DNA from: Bacteroidota bacterium
GTDB taxonomy: Bacteria; Bacteroidota; Bacteroidia; Bacteroidales; FEN-979
Assembly: GCA_026391805.1 (NCBI GenBank)
Contig: JAPLDJ010000010.1
Span: 62,001 to 126,000 of the forward strand
Length of the DNA: 64,000 bases
Direction: 5' to 3'
Shown here: piece by piece, positions 57,008 to 64,000 of the stretch
Numbering within the stretch: the stretch's first letter is position 1
Layout of the letters: each line of letters opens with the position of its first letter
Program-made: the position numbers and the translations under genes
Notes under the pieces: model-generated
Told to the model about the DNA's origin: nothing
Seen by the model: the letters and a program-made list of their open reading frames with translations, nothing else
Databases searched by the model: none

Positions 57008-58516
57008 TTAATTGACCGGCTTTTGTTTTTTGTGCCAGAAGAAATAAACCGGTATCCCGAGCAGGACGATGATCAGTCCGGGCCAGGTATAATTAGGTTT
57101 ATAGATGAACAGAATCACCATGATAAATGTGGCAATCAGAATATAAATTGCCGGTACCACAGGATAGCCGAAGGCCTTGTAAGGCCTTTCCAGTTCCGGT
57201 TTCTGTATCCTCAGGATAAAAATCCCGGCGATCGTCAGAACATAGAAGATCAGCACTGCAAAGACCACATAATCGAGCAACTGTCCATAGGTTCCCGACA
57301 GGCACAGCAAACTGGCCCAGATGCATTGAAAGATCAGTCCGGATGCCGGTACACCTTTGTCATTCAGTTGTCCGACCTTTTTGAAGAAAAGTCCGTTATC
57401 CGCCATTGCGTAATAGACACGTGCACCAGAGAGGATCAGCCCGTTGTTGCACCCGAACGTCGAGATTACAACGAATCCGGCCATGATCAGCGCTGCATAT
57501 GCGCCGAAGATGCCGTGAATCGTAGCAGTTCCGAGCCTGTCGGAGACCGCGAACTGCATTCCCTGCTCAACGATGCCCGAACCGGTTTCACTTCCCCTGA
57601 ATGGCAGGACCATCAGGTAAACAACATTTGCGAGAAGGTAAAGGATGGTGACAATGGATGTTCCTAGGAAAAGGCTCATGGGGATGTTCTTCTTCGGGTT
57701 GATCACCTCGCCTGCGGTAAAGGTGATGTTGTTCCATGCATCCGAAGAAAATAATGACCCGACCATGGCCACGCCCATGGCTGCTATGATTGCAAAGCCG
57801 GTGAGGGGAATGGTTGCAGATCCTTTCAGGTGCTGCTGAGGCTCCCAGAAGATACGGAGGTTTTCCTTTATCGATTCCGAGTTGGTTGCGAAGATCAATC
57901 CAATCAGGATAAAGAGAAGCAGCAAAAGAAATTTCCCGCTGGTGAATGCATTCTGAATGCGCTTCCCGGATTTGATCCCTCGGGTGTTGATCCAGGTGAG
58001 AACAACAATGGAAAGGATTGCGATGACCTGTACCGGGCCAAACTTGAAAAATCCGAGGTTTATGTGCCAAACGACTTCTGTGAACCAGGGGATATGAAGG
58101 TTCGTATTGATGAAGCCCAGGTCGCACCACACTACCGATTCGGAGACCCACGGAATGATCACCCCCAGGAATTTGGCAAAGGCCATTCCCACAGCAGCGA
58201 TCGTGCCTGTCTGGATGACGAGGAACAAGGTCCACCCATAAAGGAACCCGATCAGCGGATTGTAGGATTCCTTGAGGTAAACGTATTGTCCGCCGGCCTT
58301 GGGGAACATGCCGGCCAGTTCGCCGTAGCTGAGCGCTGCACAAATAGTAAGGAATCCCGTAATCAGCCAGACCGCCATCAGCAAGCCCGGAGCGCCGACC
58401 TGCCGGGCAATATCGGCACTGACTATGAAAATTCCGGATCCGATCATCGATCCGACAACAATCGCCGTTGAATCAAACAGATTCAGGCTTTTCCTGAAGA
58501 CGTGGTCGTTCGTCAT
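57008..58516 (-). CDS. APC superfamily amino acid permease
   Basis: 502 residues with 12 or more membrane helices. The N-terminal GSMIGSGIFIV motif (helix 1) and the helix 2-3 region YVYLKESYNPLIGFLYGW are typical of LAT/APC transporters such as SteT and YfnA. It moves amino acids by proton symport or exchange. The 5' flank begins at once with a 7-bp array. Upstream regulation is not visible. Confidence 0.9.
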   Translation of the reverse strand: MTNDHVFRKSLNLFDSTAIVVGSMIGSGIFIVSADIARQVGAPGLLMAVWLITGFLTICAALSYGELAGMFPKAGGQYVYLKESYNPLIGFLYGWTLFLVIQTGTIAAVGMAFAKFLGVIIPWVSESVVWCDLGFINTNLHIPWFTEVVWHINLGFFKFGPVQVIAILSIVVLTWINTRGIKSGKRIQNAFTSGKFLLLLLFILIGLIFATNSESIKENLRIFWEPQQHLKGSATIPLTGFAIIAAMGVAMVGSLFSSDAWNNITFTAGEVINPKKNIPMSLFLGTSIVTILYLLANVVYLMVLPFRGSETGSGIVEQGMQFAVSDRLGTATIHGIFGAYAALIMAGFVVISTFGCNNGLILSGARVYYAMADNGLFFKKVGQLNDKGVPASGLIFQCIWASLLCLSGTYGQLLDYVVFAVLIFYVLTIAGIFILRIQKPELERPYKAFGYPVVPAIYILIATFIMVILFIYKPNYTWPGLIIVLLGIPVYFFWHKKQKPVN

Positions 58517-58550
58517 AATTTATAATTGACAATGGATAATTGATAATTAT
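58516..58550. repeat. Heptanucleotide array, AAT core, 5 units
   Basis: AAT at 58517, 58524, 58531, 58538 and 58545: TAATTTA, TAATTGA, CAATGGA, TAATTGA, TAATTAT. It starts on the first base of the permease start codon. Confidence 0.8.
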
Positions 58551-58585
58551 TCCGCCAATTCGCTATTTCGCAATTTATTATTCAC

Positions 58586-58621
58586 CACAGATTTACACAG
58601 AATACCACAGATTAGTCACAG
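58586..58621. repeat. Helically phased CACAG boxes, 4 units, single arm
   Basis: CACAG at 58586, 58596, 58606 and 58617: spacing 10-10-11, the same as at 56068. Confidence 0.85.
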
Positions 58622-58632
58622 ATTTTATCCGG

Positions 58633-58695
58633 CATCCGGTGTCCAGCATCCAGCATCCAGCATCCAGCATCCAGCATCCAGCATCCAGCATCTGC
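58633..58695. repeat. Heptanucleotide array CATCCAG, 9 units
   Basis: CATCCGG, TGTCCAG, CATCCAG six times, CATCTGC. The unit is that of the 11167-11201 part of the array 47 kb away. Any reading frame through it gives a repeating SIQHPAS peptide by arithmetic alone and is not a gene. Confidence 0.95.
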
Positions 58696-58767
58696 CTCCA
58701 ACGAACCTGCAATTTAAAATATTTTTCAAGACCATCAGCATCGCAATAGATGTTCAAGTTCTTTGAC

Positions 58768-58775
58768 TATCTTTG
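58768..58775 (+). promoter_or_regulatory. -7 box (TATCTTTG) of the YbjQ-like gene
   Basis: TATCTTTG 21 bases before ATG 58797; it covers an in-frame TTG at 58773 and excludes it as a start. Confidence 0.6.
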
Positions 58776-58796
58776 ATACAAATAAAAACACTAGAT

Positions 58797-59120
58797 ATGG
58801 ACATCAGAATGACTACAACCGCATTTGAGATTCCGGGATATAAGATCACGACGAACAAGGGCATCGTAAGGGGCGTCCTCGTTCGTTCGAGGTCGATCTT
58901 TGGCAACATCGGCGCTGCTTTCCAGACGCTGGCAGGAGGGAACATCACCCTTTATACTGAACTTTGCGAAAAAACCAGGAGGGATGCCTTCGAGCTGATG
59001 ATCGCCCATGCCGAAATGGTGGGGGGAAATGCCGTGATCGGTGTCAGGTACGACACCACCGAAGTGATGAGCGGGGTGACCGAGGTGATTTGCTACGGCA
59101 CTGCCGTTGTTGTGGAATAA
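58797..59120 (+). CDS. YbjQ/UPF0145-like protein
   Basis: 107 residues from ATG 58797; ATG 58809 ([13 protein letters not shown]) would give 103 and matches the usual family start. Motifs [39 protein letters not shown] and [12 protein letters not shown] are the family blocks. These small proteins form oligomeric rings and are often called heavy-metal-binding by similarity, without proof. Single gene. Confidence 0.88.
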   Translation: MDIRMTTTAFEIPGYKITTNKGIVRGVLVRSRSIFGNIGAAFQTLAGGNITLYTELCEKTRRDAFELMIAHAEMVGGNAVIGVRYDTTEVMSGVTEVICYGTAVVVE

Positions 59121-59149
59121 AACGACCGCTTGCGATCTGCTTAAAAGCT

Positions 59150-59243
59150 CGCTGTGAACCTCTGTGCATTCTCTGTGGTTCTCTGTGTAATAAAAAGATA
59201 TTTAACACAGAGGCTCACAGAGTAGACACAGAGTTACACGGAG
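59150..59243. repeat. Symmetric inverted element of helically phased CTGTG/CACAG boxes
   Basis: Left boxes start at 59152, 59162, 59173 and 59183; right boxes at 59206, 59216, 59227 and 59237 (last one CACGG). All pairs are centred on 59196.5 with 10-11-10 spacing, the same plan as at 23819-23910. The centre is AT-rich. It lies between convergent genes. Confidence 0.95.
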
Positions 59244-59278
59244 AAGAAAAGAATGATTTTGAAATAATCTCTTTGCGG

Positions 59279-60514
59279 TTATTCTTTCACGAATTTCCCT
59301 GTTCCCAAGGACTTCCCACCATCAAGAACCCTGAAAAAATAAAGACCCGGGAGCAGGTTTTCCGTATTCAGGCTGATTGTGTTCGAATGGATATCATTGA
59401 TCCGGAGGACTTCCTTGCCAAGAATATCATGAACAATAAGTGTTGGTCCTGATGATCCTTCAAATGTTCCGATATCAATAGTACAATTTTTATCAACAGG
59501 ATTTGGGTATATCCTGACTTCGCTTTTCGGAAGATCAGCAGACTCAATTCCGGATACTGTTGATGAAGCCAGCCAGATCGTAGCATTCATAAGCAGTTTC
59601 TCGTGGTTGCCGTTGGCATCCCCCGTCCATCCGTTGTAAAGCTGGTCGTTAGGATCGCCGGTACCGTCGTCACAGGGGGAACTGTCGCCAATGCCGGCTA
59701 CCCGTCCGCTCCCGTAAGTTGCATGGGCGACCATCACATTTGTACTCCCGAAGCTCGATCCTGTTTTGTAAACCACACCAACCACCGATGAATTATGAGA
59801 CGTTGAGAGTGTCATTGTTGTTCCGCCACTCCATTGTGCCCTTGTGACAGCCCCCATCGGCCCATGCAGAAGAGGGTCGGAGGGAAGGTTCGGGATGTTG
59901 GTGGTGGTTTGGGAAAAATCTGCATAATCAAAGGTCATTCCGAACGGGTTGGAGGCAATGGAGTTGTTGCTCATCAGGTCGTTCCAGATGTGCGGTGAAT
60001 CGTAGCCATCGTTGTTGCGGTCGGAATTATCGTGATCGGAGACCATGAACAGCCCGCCCCCGTTCTGCACGAAATGAAGGATCGCTGTCTTCTCTGATGC
60101 GATAAACAGAATGTTGGGTTCGCAAACGATGAATACCTTGTATTTCGACAGGTCCTGAGCGTTGCCAGCGTTTCCGTATGTGATCTGTCCGTTGTATGGC
60201 AATGTCTCGACCGTATATCCCTTCTTCACACAATCGATCCCCCAGGCAGAGATCGCTCCTTCCCAGTAAGTTTCAGAGGTTGATTGTGTAACGCCCGACT
60301 GCGCCGGGGTGGGAATCTTTTGAGCATTCGATTCATCGCCATTGTTGAGTATAGCCGGTCCGCTTGAGTACCCGAGGTTATGCTGGTCGGCATCGATCAC
60401 CCAGTCGGCATTGCCCGCTGCTTCAGCTTTTGTTGCATCAAAGAGAATTTTGACCTGGGCATGAACATTACCGGTCAGAACAAGGAAAATAAAAACAATC
60501 CGGAGACACTTCAT
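59279..60514 (-). CDS. T9SS-secreted protein with type A sorting domain
   Basis: 411 residues from ATG 60514. Signal peptide MKCLRIVFIFLVLTGNVHAQ. The middle (about 25-300) has a GATase1/DUF4350-like look: FIVCEPNILF, then FVQNGGGLFMVSDHDNS, and later GSGRVAGIGDSSPCDDG. The last 75 residues are a type A T9SS sorting domain (RIYPNPVDKNCTIDI, LPGLYFFRVLDGGKSLGTGKFVKE). It is exported across the outer membrane by type IX secretion and probably attached to the surface. The enzymatic role is unknown. Confidence 0.85.
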   Translation of the reverse strand: MKCLRIVFIFLVLTGNVHAQVKILFDATKAEAAGNADWVIDADQHNLGYSSGPAILNNGDESNAQKIPTPAQSGVTQSTSETYWEGAISAWGIDCVKKGYTVETLPYNGQITYGNAGNAQDLSKYKVFIVCEPNILFIASEKTAILHFVQNGGGLFMVSDHDNSDRNNDGYDSPHIWNDLMSNNSIASNPFGMTFDYADFSQTTTNIPNLPSDPLLHGPMGAVTRAQWSGGTTMTLSTSHNSSVVGVVYKTGSSFGSTNVMVAHATYGSGRVAGIGDSSPCDDGTGDPNDQLYNGWTGDANGNHEKLLMNATIWLASSTVSGIESADLPKSEVRIYPNPVDKNCTIDIGTFEGSSGPTLIVHDILGKEVLRINDIHSNTISLNTENLLPGLYFFRVLDGGKSLGTGKFVKE

Positions 60515-60540
60515 CAATTATGGATTACACTGTTCTTGGT

Positions 60541-60582
60541 CATAAGACATACGTCATAAGTCTGAAACCTTATGTCTGAAAT
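60541..60582. repeat. Heptanucleotide array, 6 units
   Basis: CATAAGA, CATACGT, CATAAGT, CTGAAAC, CTTATGT, CTGAAAT in one register. Related to the arrays at 8325 and 44900. Confidence 0.8.
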
Positions 60583-60587
60583 GTAAA

Positions 60588-60639
60588 GTGCGAAGTTCAT
60601 CAGACTTCGCACCTCACACCTGCCTGCCGGCAGGCAGGT
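60588..60639 (-). terminator. Two palindromes downstream of the tRNA
   Basis: A 22-base perfect palindrome (60618-60639, core CCTGCCTGCC/GGCAGGCAGG) and a hairpin GTGCGAAGT/ACTTCGCAC with a 7-base loop (60588-60612), followed on the minus strand by TTTACATTT. The second may end tRNA transcription; the first resembles dispersed Bacteroidota palindromes. Confidence 0.4.
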
Positions 60640-60652
60640 TTCGCATTTGACC

Positions 60653-60729
60653 TGGTAGCGGGGACGAGAGTTGAACTCGTGACCTCCGGGTTATGAATCC
60701 GACGCTCTAACCATCTGAGCTACCCCGCC
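60653..60729 (-). tRNA. tRNA with CAU anticodon, probably elongator Met
   Basis: 77 bases including an encoded CCA. Acceptor GGCGGGG pairs with CCCCGCT (one G-U), D-arm AGCTCAGATGGTTAGAGC, anticodon loop TTCATAA, T-arm with GTTCAACTC. The anticodon stem has an A-C pair next to the loop, as seen in other tRNA-Met of this phylum. An initiator tRNA is unlikely because the first acceptor pair is G-U rather than mismatched; a lysidine-modified tRNA-Ile cannot be fully excluded. Confidence 0.9.
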
Positions 60730-60742
60730 GGTTTTGAGGGTG

Positions 60743-60750
60743 CAAAAGTA
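60743..60750 (-). promoter_or_regulatory. Promoter -7 box (TACTTTTG, extended GCACC) of the tRNA gene
   Basis: TACTTTTGCACCCTCAAAA on the minus strand, ending just before the tRNA. Identical over 19 bases to promoter P1 of the str leader. Confidence 0.8.
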
Positions 60751-60870
60751 AGAACTTCCGGGAAAACTTAAAAGAAAAAAATCGAATGCCGTTCATCCTT
60801 CTTAAAGGCCCTTTCAATCAACAGAAAAAACAATTCAATCATTTGTAAATAAATTGTATTTTTATAATCC

Positions 60871-60878
60871 TATGTTTG
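60871..60878 (+). promoter_or_regulatory. -7 box (TATGTTTG) of the LytTR operon
   Basis: TATGTTTG 35 bases before ATG 60913. It places the first in-frame ATG (60886) at the transcription start itself. Confidence 0.5.
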
Positions 60879-60912
60879 TTATCGGATGACTATGACTGCA
60901 AACTGGTCACGC

Positions 60913-61707
60913 ATGAAAAAGTACAATGCGATCATCATCGATGACGAAAAGAACGTTTGCGAAGCGCTCGGACTGATCCTGCGCGATTATTGCCCGGAGA
61001 TCAGCGTGTGCGGTACGGCTTATTCAGCAGCACAGGGGCGCGAATTGCTGAAGAGCTGCAATGTTGATTTTATTTTCCTCGACATCTCCATGCCAAAAGA
61101 AGATGGCTTCGCCTTTCTGCGTTCTATACCAAAAGAGAATTACGGGGTAATATTCGTCACTGCTTTCGAGGAATACGCCCTGCGTGCGCTCAGGGCAAGC
61201 GCCATCGATTACCTGCTGAAACCGGTCAATGGATTGGAACTCAGGGAAGCTGTCACCAAGGCCATCGAATTCCATGAAATGCGGCAAAAAAGGGAGGAGG
61301 TGAGGAAGGTATACCATGAATCTTTGGAAAATCTTCATGATCATATTCGTTCAGACGACCAAATGATTACAAAAATTACGGTGACTGAGCAGTTTGGCTT
61401 CAGGATCGTGAATGTCAGCGATATCATGTACCTGCAGGCCGACAGCAATTACACCATCCTTCATCTCTCCGGCCTGAACAAGATCATTGCCACCCGGTCG
61501 CTGTGCGAATTTGAGAATATGCTGATGCACCCAGCCTTTTTCAGGATACACAAGTCGACAATCATCAACATGAACTACCTTCATGCCTATTCAAGCTACG
61601 AGGGGAATTTTGCAGAGCTGACGGATGGCACGCGATTGAGCATCTCCAGGAGGAAACTGAATGAATTCCGGGATGCCGTGAAACAGTTCTCAAAACCAGT
61701 GGAATAA
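60913..61707 (+). CDS. LytTR family response regulator
   Basis: 264 residues from ATG 60913 (MKKYNAIIID); ATG 60886 would add nine residues before the receiver domain. Receiver domain with the acidic pair Asp10-Asp11, phospho-acceptor Asp57 (FLDISMP) and Lys in YLLKPV. The C-terminal LytTR DNA-binding domain (IMYLQADSNYTILHL, FFRIHKSTIINMNYLH) follows after a helical linker. The sensor kinase gene starts one base after its stop, so the two form an operon and a two-component pair. Confidence 0.93.
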   Translation: MKKYNAIIIDDEKNVCEALGLILRDYCPEISVCGTAYSAAQGRELLKSCNVDFIFLDISMPKEDGFAFLRSIPKENYGVIFVTAFEEYALRALRASAIDYLLKPVNGLELREAVTKAIEFHEMRQKREEVRKVYHESLENLHDHIRSDDQMITKITVTEQFGFRIVNVSDIMYLQADSNYTILHLSGLNKIIATRSLCEFENMLMHPAFFRIHKSTIINMNYLHAYSSYEGNFAELTDGTRLSISRRKLNEFRDAVKQFSKPVE

Positions 61708-61708
61708 T

Positions 61709-64000
61709 GTGAGAAGAATCCTCTTTATTTCTTGTCTTACCTTCCTTTCAGGTTTTTATTCAGCACCTGCACAGAATCCCTATATTCAGCATTATACAAC
61801 TTCCGATGGGCTACCATCTAACTCCATTTATTACATCTTCCAGGATAGTAAAAAATTTATCTGGTTTGCAACTGATGCAGGGGTGGTGAAGTATGACGGG
61901 ACCGCCTTTACTAATTTTAGAAAGCGGGAGGGATTATCGGACAATGAAGTGATCCGGATGAAAGAAGATGCGGAAGGAAGAATCTGGTTTATGAATTTTA
62001 ACGGCACGGTTGATTATTTTTATCAGAGCAAGATCTATAACAGATTGAACATGCCATTTCTGGATTCCCTTAAAGGCACTTCCTTCTTTCGCGATTATTG
62101 TGAGGGTGCTGATAAAACAGTTGTTTTTTATAATAACCATTACGAAATTCTTGTCATAGACCATAACAAACATGTCACGAGGTATGATCTTAATTCTAAA
62201 TTCCGTGACCAACCTAATCCGGGGCAATTATGTTATCTGTCAAATTCACCGGATGGCGGATATCTTCTCTGGGGTGGAAATGGCATATATCATATGAAAA
62301 AACTATCGGAGAAGCCTACCCGGGTTTTTATTTACAATGGTGTGGAAAACATATTTCCTGCAGATAACAAGGACTATTATTTGAACATTCCTGATCGGGG
62401 ACTTTTTTTATTCAACGGGACATCCATTTCAGCATCCATCCAGCTACCTTTCAAAGTCCCTTATTCAATAATTAAAGTCAAATCGGTAATGAAAGACAAC
62501 GAAGGCTTTTTATGGATAGTTACATTCGATGAAGGAACCTTCTGCATGAAAAATGACCGGGTAATTCACCATTTTGACATACAGGAAGGGCAGGCAATTA
62601 TACAGGATAACGAAAATAACATCTGGATCAGCTCAATGAACAGCGGTATATACAAGATCAATCCCAATATTCTTAAGCACCAACACTTATCTGTAAGTTC
62701 ATTCCAAAACAGAGGAGTTACGACACTCTTTTCTGATCCTGATGATGGTATCTGGTTCACGAATGGTAAGCAACTCTACTTGATGAAGAATGGTAAAGTC
62801 AGGCTGTTCAATGCTGAGATTCCATTGAATTCCCTGAACCTCATCTTCAAAATCAATGATCTTCTGATTGCTGGCGAAAAAGGATTTAAACTGTTTCTTT
62901 TTGATGGGATCCGATCGGATAAGTTTTTACCGGATATTAGTTGTAAACCGACAATTATCTGCCGTTTGGAAAACGAATCCTCGAAATGTCTGAAGAAGTT
63001 TTCTACGAATTCCGCACATGATCTTCTTGCATCATACGGTGGATTCAACATTCTGCTTTTCCGACCCCAAAAGCAACTGAAGCCGATAATGGATTTAAAT
63101 ATAAGTAAGAAGATATTCAATGTGTTTTTTAATCTTCGGGATGAACTTGTCATAAACTCCTGCGAGAATTTCATATTAAGGAATGATTCTGTGGTTCCGT
63201 TTGAAGAGTTGTCATTTCTGAATAATAAAGTCATTACGAATTATCTGGTTCTGAATAAAAAGGTGGAATTGTTCAATGTCGAGAACGACAGCATCTACCT
63301 TAAACGGGATCAGGAAATTGTTAACCTTACACAGGTTATCGGGTTGCCGGTTGAACTCCAGATCAGAAATATAACGTATGACGACCCGGTTTTATATTTT
63401 ACCACATTCCGGAACATTTACAAGATCGACAATCTCTTACCAGTCTTTGAAAAGAAGCCGGTCCGGCTTCAAATATTGGATATCAATTTCAGGAATATTC
63501 AGGATATTGTGGTCCGGAACGATTCACTGTACATTGCTTCTGATGACGGTTTGACAGTTATTCCCGAAAAAATAATCGATGAAATTCCTCCTCATACGCC
63601 TATTCCGTATATTCAATCCATCCTGGTCAATGACCACGAGGCTGATATTTCAAAAAATGAAATCATAATCGGTGGTTCGGCAAAAGCCAAATTTACTTTC
63701 AGTTGCATAAATTATTCCTCTTCGCCCGTGGTTTTTTCATATATGCTTGCAGGCATTGACAAGGAATGGACAATGGGAACTGCGCGAAGCATTGTTTACC
63801 AGGACCTGCCCAAAGGGGATTATGTTTTTAAAATGCGGGTACGAAAACCGACCGGGGCATGGAGTAACCCGGTTGAATATCACATACAGGTAAAAGCCGT
63901 TTTCTGGCGACATCCGTTATTTTTCACTGCACTTCTCTTAATCCTTACTGCAATTATTGTCATTTCTGTCATCCGGAGAAAGAATGCGCAGATCAGGCGC
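61709..64000 (+). CDS. Propeller-type sensor histidine kinase, 3' partial
   Basis: GTG start at 61709, one base after the regulator stop; 764 codons stay open to the right edge. A signal peptide (RRILFISCLTFLSGFYSAPA) is followed by two-component-regulator propeller repeats (YTTSDGLPSNSIYYIFQDSK, IWFATDAGVVKYDG, LWIVTFDEGTF, IWISSMNSGIYKI), a Y_Y_Y domain (FSYMLAGIDKEWTMG, LPKGDYVFKMRVR), a membrane helix near the end (FFTALLLILTAIIVISVI) and the start of a cytoplasmic helix. With a LytTR partner the missing part is probably a LytS-type His_kinase domain. The stretch looks more AT-rich than its neighbours. Confidence 0.88.
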   Translation, partial: MRRILFISCLTFLSGFYSAPAQNPYIQHYTTSDGLPSNSIYYIFQDSKKFIWFATDAGVVKYDGTAFTNFRKREGLSDNEVIRMKEDAEGRIWFMNFNGTVDYFYQSKIYNRLNMPFLDSLKGTSFFRDYCEGADKTVVFYNNHYEILVIDHNKHVTRYDLNSKFRDQPNPGQLCYLSNSPDGGYLLWGGNGIYHMKKLSEKPTRVFIYNGVENIFPADNKDYYLNIPDRGLFLFNGTSISASIQLPFKVPYSIIKVKSVMKDNEGFLWIVTFDEGTFCMKNDRVIHHFDIQEGQAIIQDNENNIWISSMNSGIYKINPNILKHQHLSVSSFQNRGVTTLFSDPDDGIWFTNGKQLYLMKNGKVRLFNAEIPLNSLNLIFKINDLLIAGEKGFKLFLFDGIRSDKFLPDISCKPTIICRLENESSKCLKKFSTNSAHDLLASYGGFNILLFRPQKQLKPIMDLNISKKIFNVFFNLRDELVINSCENFILRNDSVVPFEELSFLNNKVITNYLVLNKKVELFNVENDSIYLKRDQEIVNLTQVIGLPVELQIRNITYDDPVLYFTTFRNIYKIDNLLPVFEKKPVRLQILDINFRNIQDIVVRNDSLYIASDDGLTVIPEKIIDEIPPHTPIPYIQSILVNDHEADISKNEIIIGGSAKAKFTFSCINYSSSPVVFSYMLAGIDKEWTMGTARSIVYQDLPKGDYVFKMRVRKPTGAWSNPVEYHIQVKAVFWRHPLFFTALLLILTAIIVISVIRRKNAQIRR

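Noticed and set aside
58633-58695. CRISPR array
   Set aside because: Direct repeats are 7 bp with no spacers and no cas genes nearby; the same applies to all other arrays in the window.
58540-58749. Plus-strand open frame with repeated SIQHPAS peptide
   Set aside because: A 7-bp repeat gives a repeating 7-residue peptide in every frame; it is the CATCCAG array read as protein.

Overview
The window reads as a chromosome segment of a Bacteroidota bacterium, probably a free-living Bacteroidales-type lineage. Evidence seen in the sequence: promoters of the Bacteroidota type (TAnnTTTG at -7, often extended to TTTGCACC), A-rich leaders without clear Shine-Dalgarno sites, a type IX secretion C-terminal sorting domain, a DUF4290 protein, a HmuY-like protein, a LytTR regulator next to a propeller-type sensor kinase, zinc-free forms of S14, L36 and S4, and an Asp-type MurA. 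No insertion sequence, prophage, CRISPR array or classical defence island was seen.

Layout. 1-8.3 kb: small metabolic and hypothetical genes (HmuY-like, OsmC, tyrosine phosphatase, a PEP-synthase/rifampicin-phosphotransferase-like enzyme with an uncharacterised partner, a GT-C-like membrane protein, a helical protein). 8.5-11.1 kb: a polyamine-type pair, a PLP decarboxylase and a deoxyhypusine-synthase-like enzyme. 11.2-13.9 kb: a self-regulated ABC exporter operon with a GntR/YtrA regulator and a clear 22-bp operator. 13.9-20.1 kb: minus-strand genes natB-natA-dnaJ-grpE and murA-DUF4290. 20.4-24.7 kb: UvrD/PcrA helicase, patatin, TylF-like methyltransferase. 24.7-43.6 kb: the str-S10-spc-alpha ribosomal supercluster (rpsL to rplQ, with secY, map, infA and rpoA; tuf and adk absent), ending in a strong terminator, then eno. 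45-60.5 kb: housekeeping and envelope genes (mtnP, CcmF-like, MORN lipoprotein, pcm, Gfo/Idh oxidoreductase, lipoprotein, sugar transferase, sirtuin, S9 peptidase, APC permease, DUF3108, YbjQ-like, T9SS cargo). 60.6-64 kb: a CAU tRNA and a LytTR regulator/sensor kinase pair that runs off the right edge.

The most unusual content lies between the genes. At least ten intergenic spots carry arrays of exact 7-bp period whose units differ from place to place and often drift stepwise along one array. At four further spots CACAG or CTGTG boxes repeat every 10-11 bp, that is once per helical turn. Two of these are long, perfectly symmetric inverted elements with four boxes per arm and identical 10-11-10 spacing. 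A 480-bp gap before rpsL holds two strong promoters and a run of perfect hairpins that looks like a structured leader or small RNA.

Functionally most genes are core: translation, protein folding, peptidoglycan precursor synthesis, DNA repair, cytochrome c maturation and envelope glycan synthesis. The sequence does not show a complete new multi-protein system. The best candidates for something undescribed are the two repeat classes and the str leader RNA.
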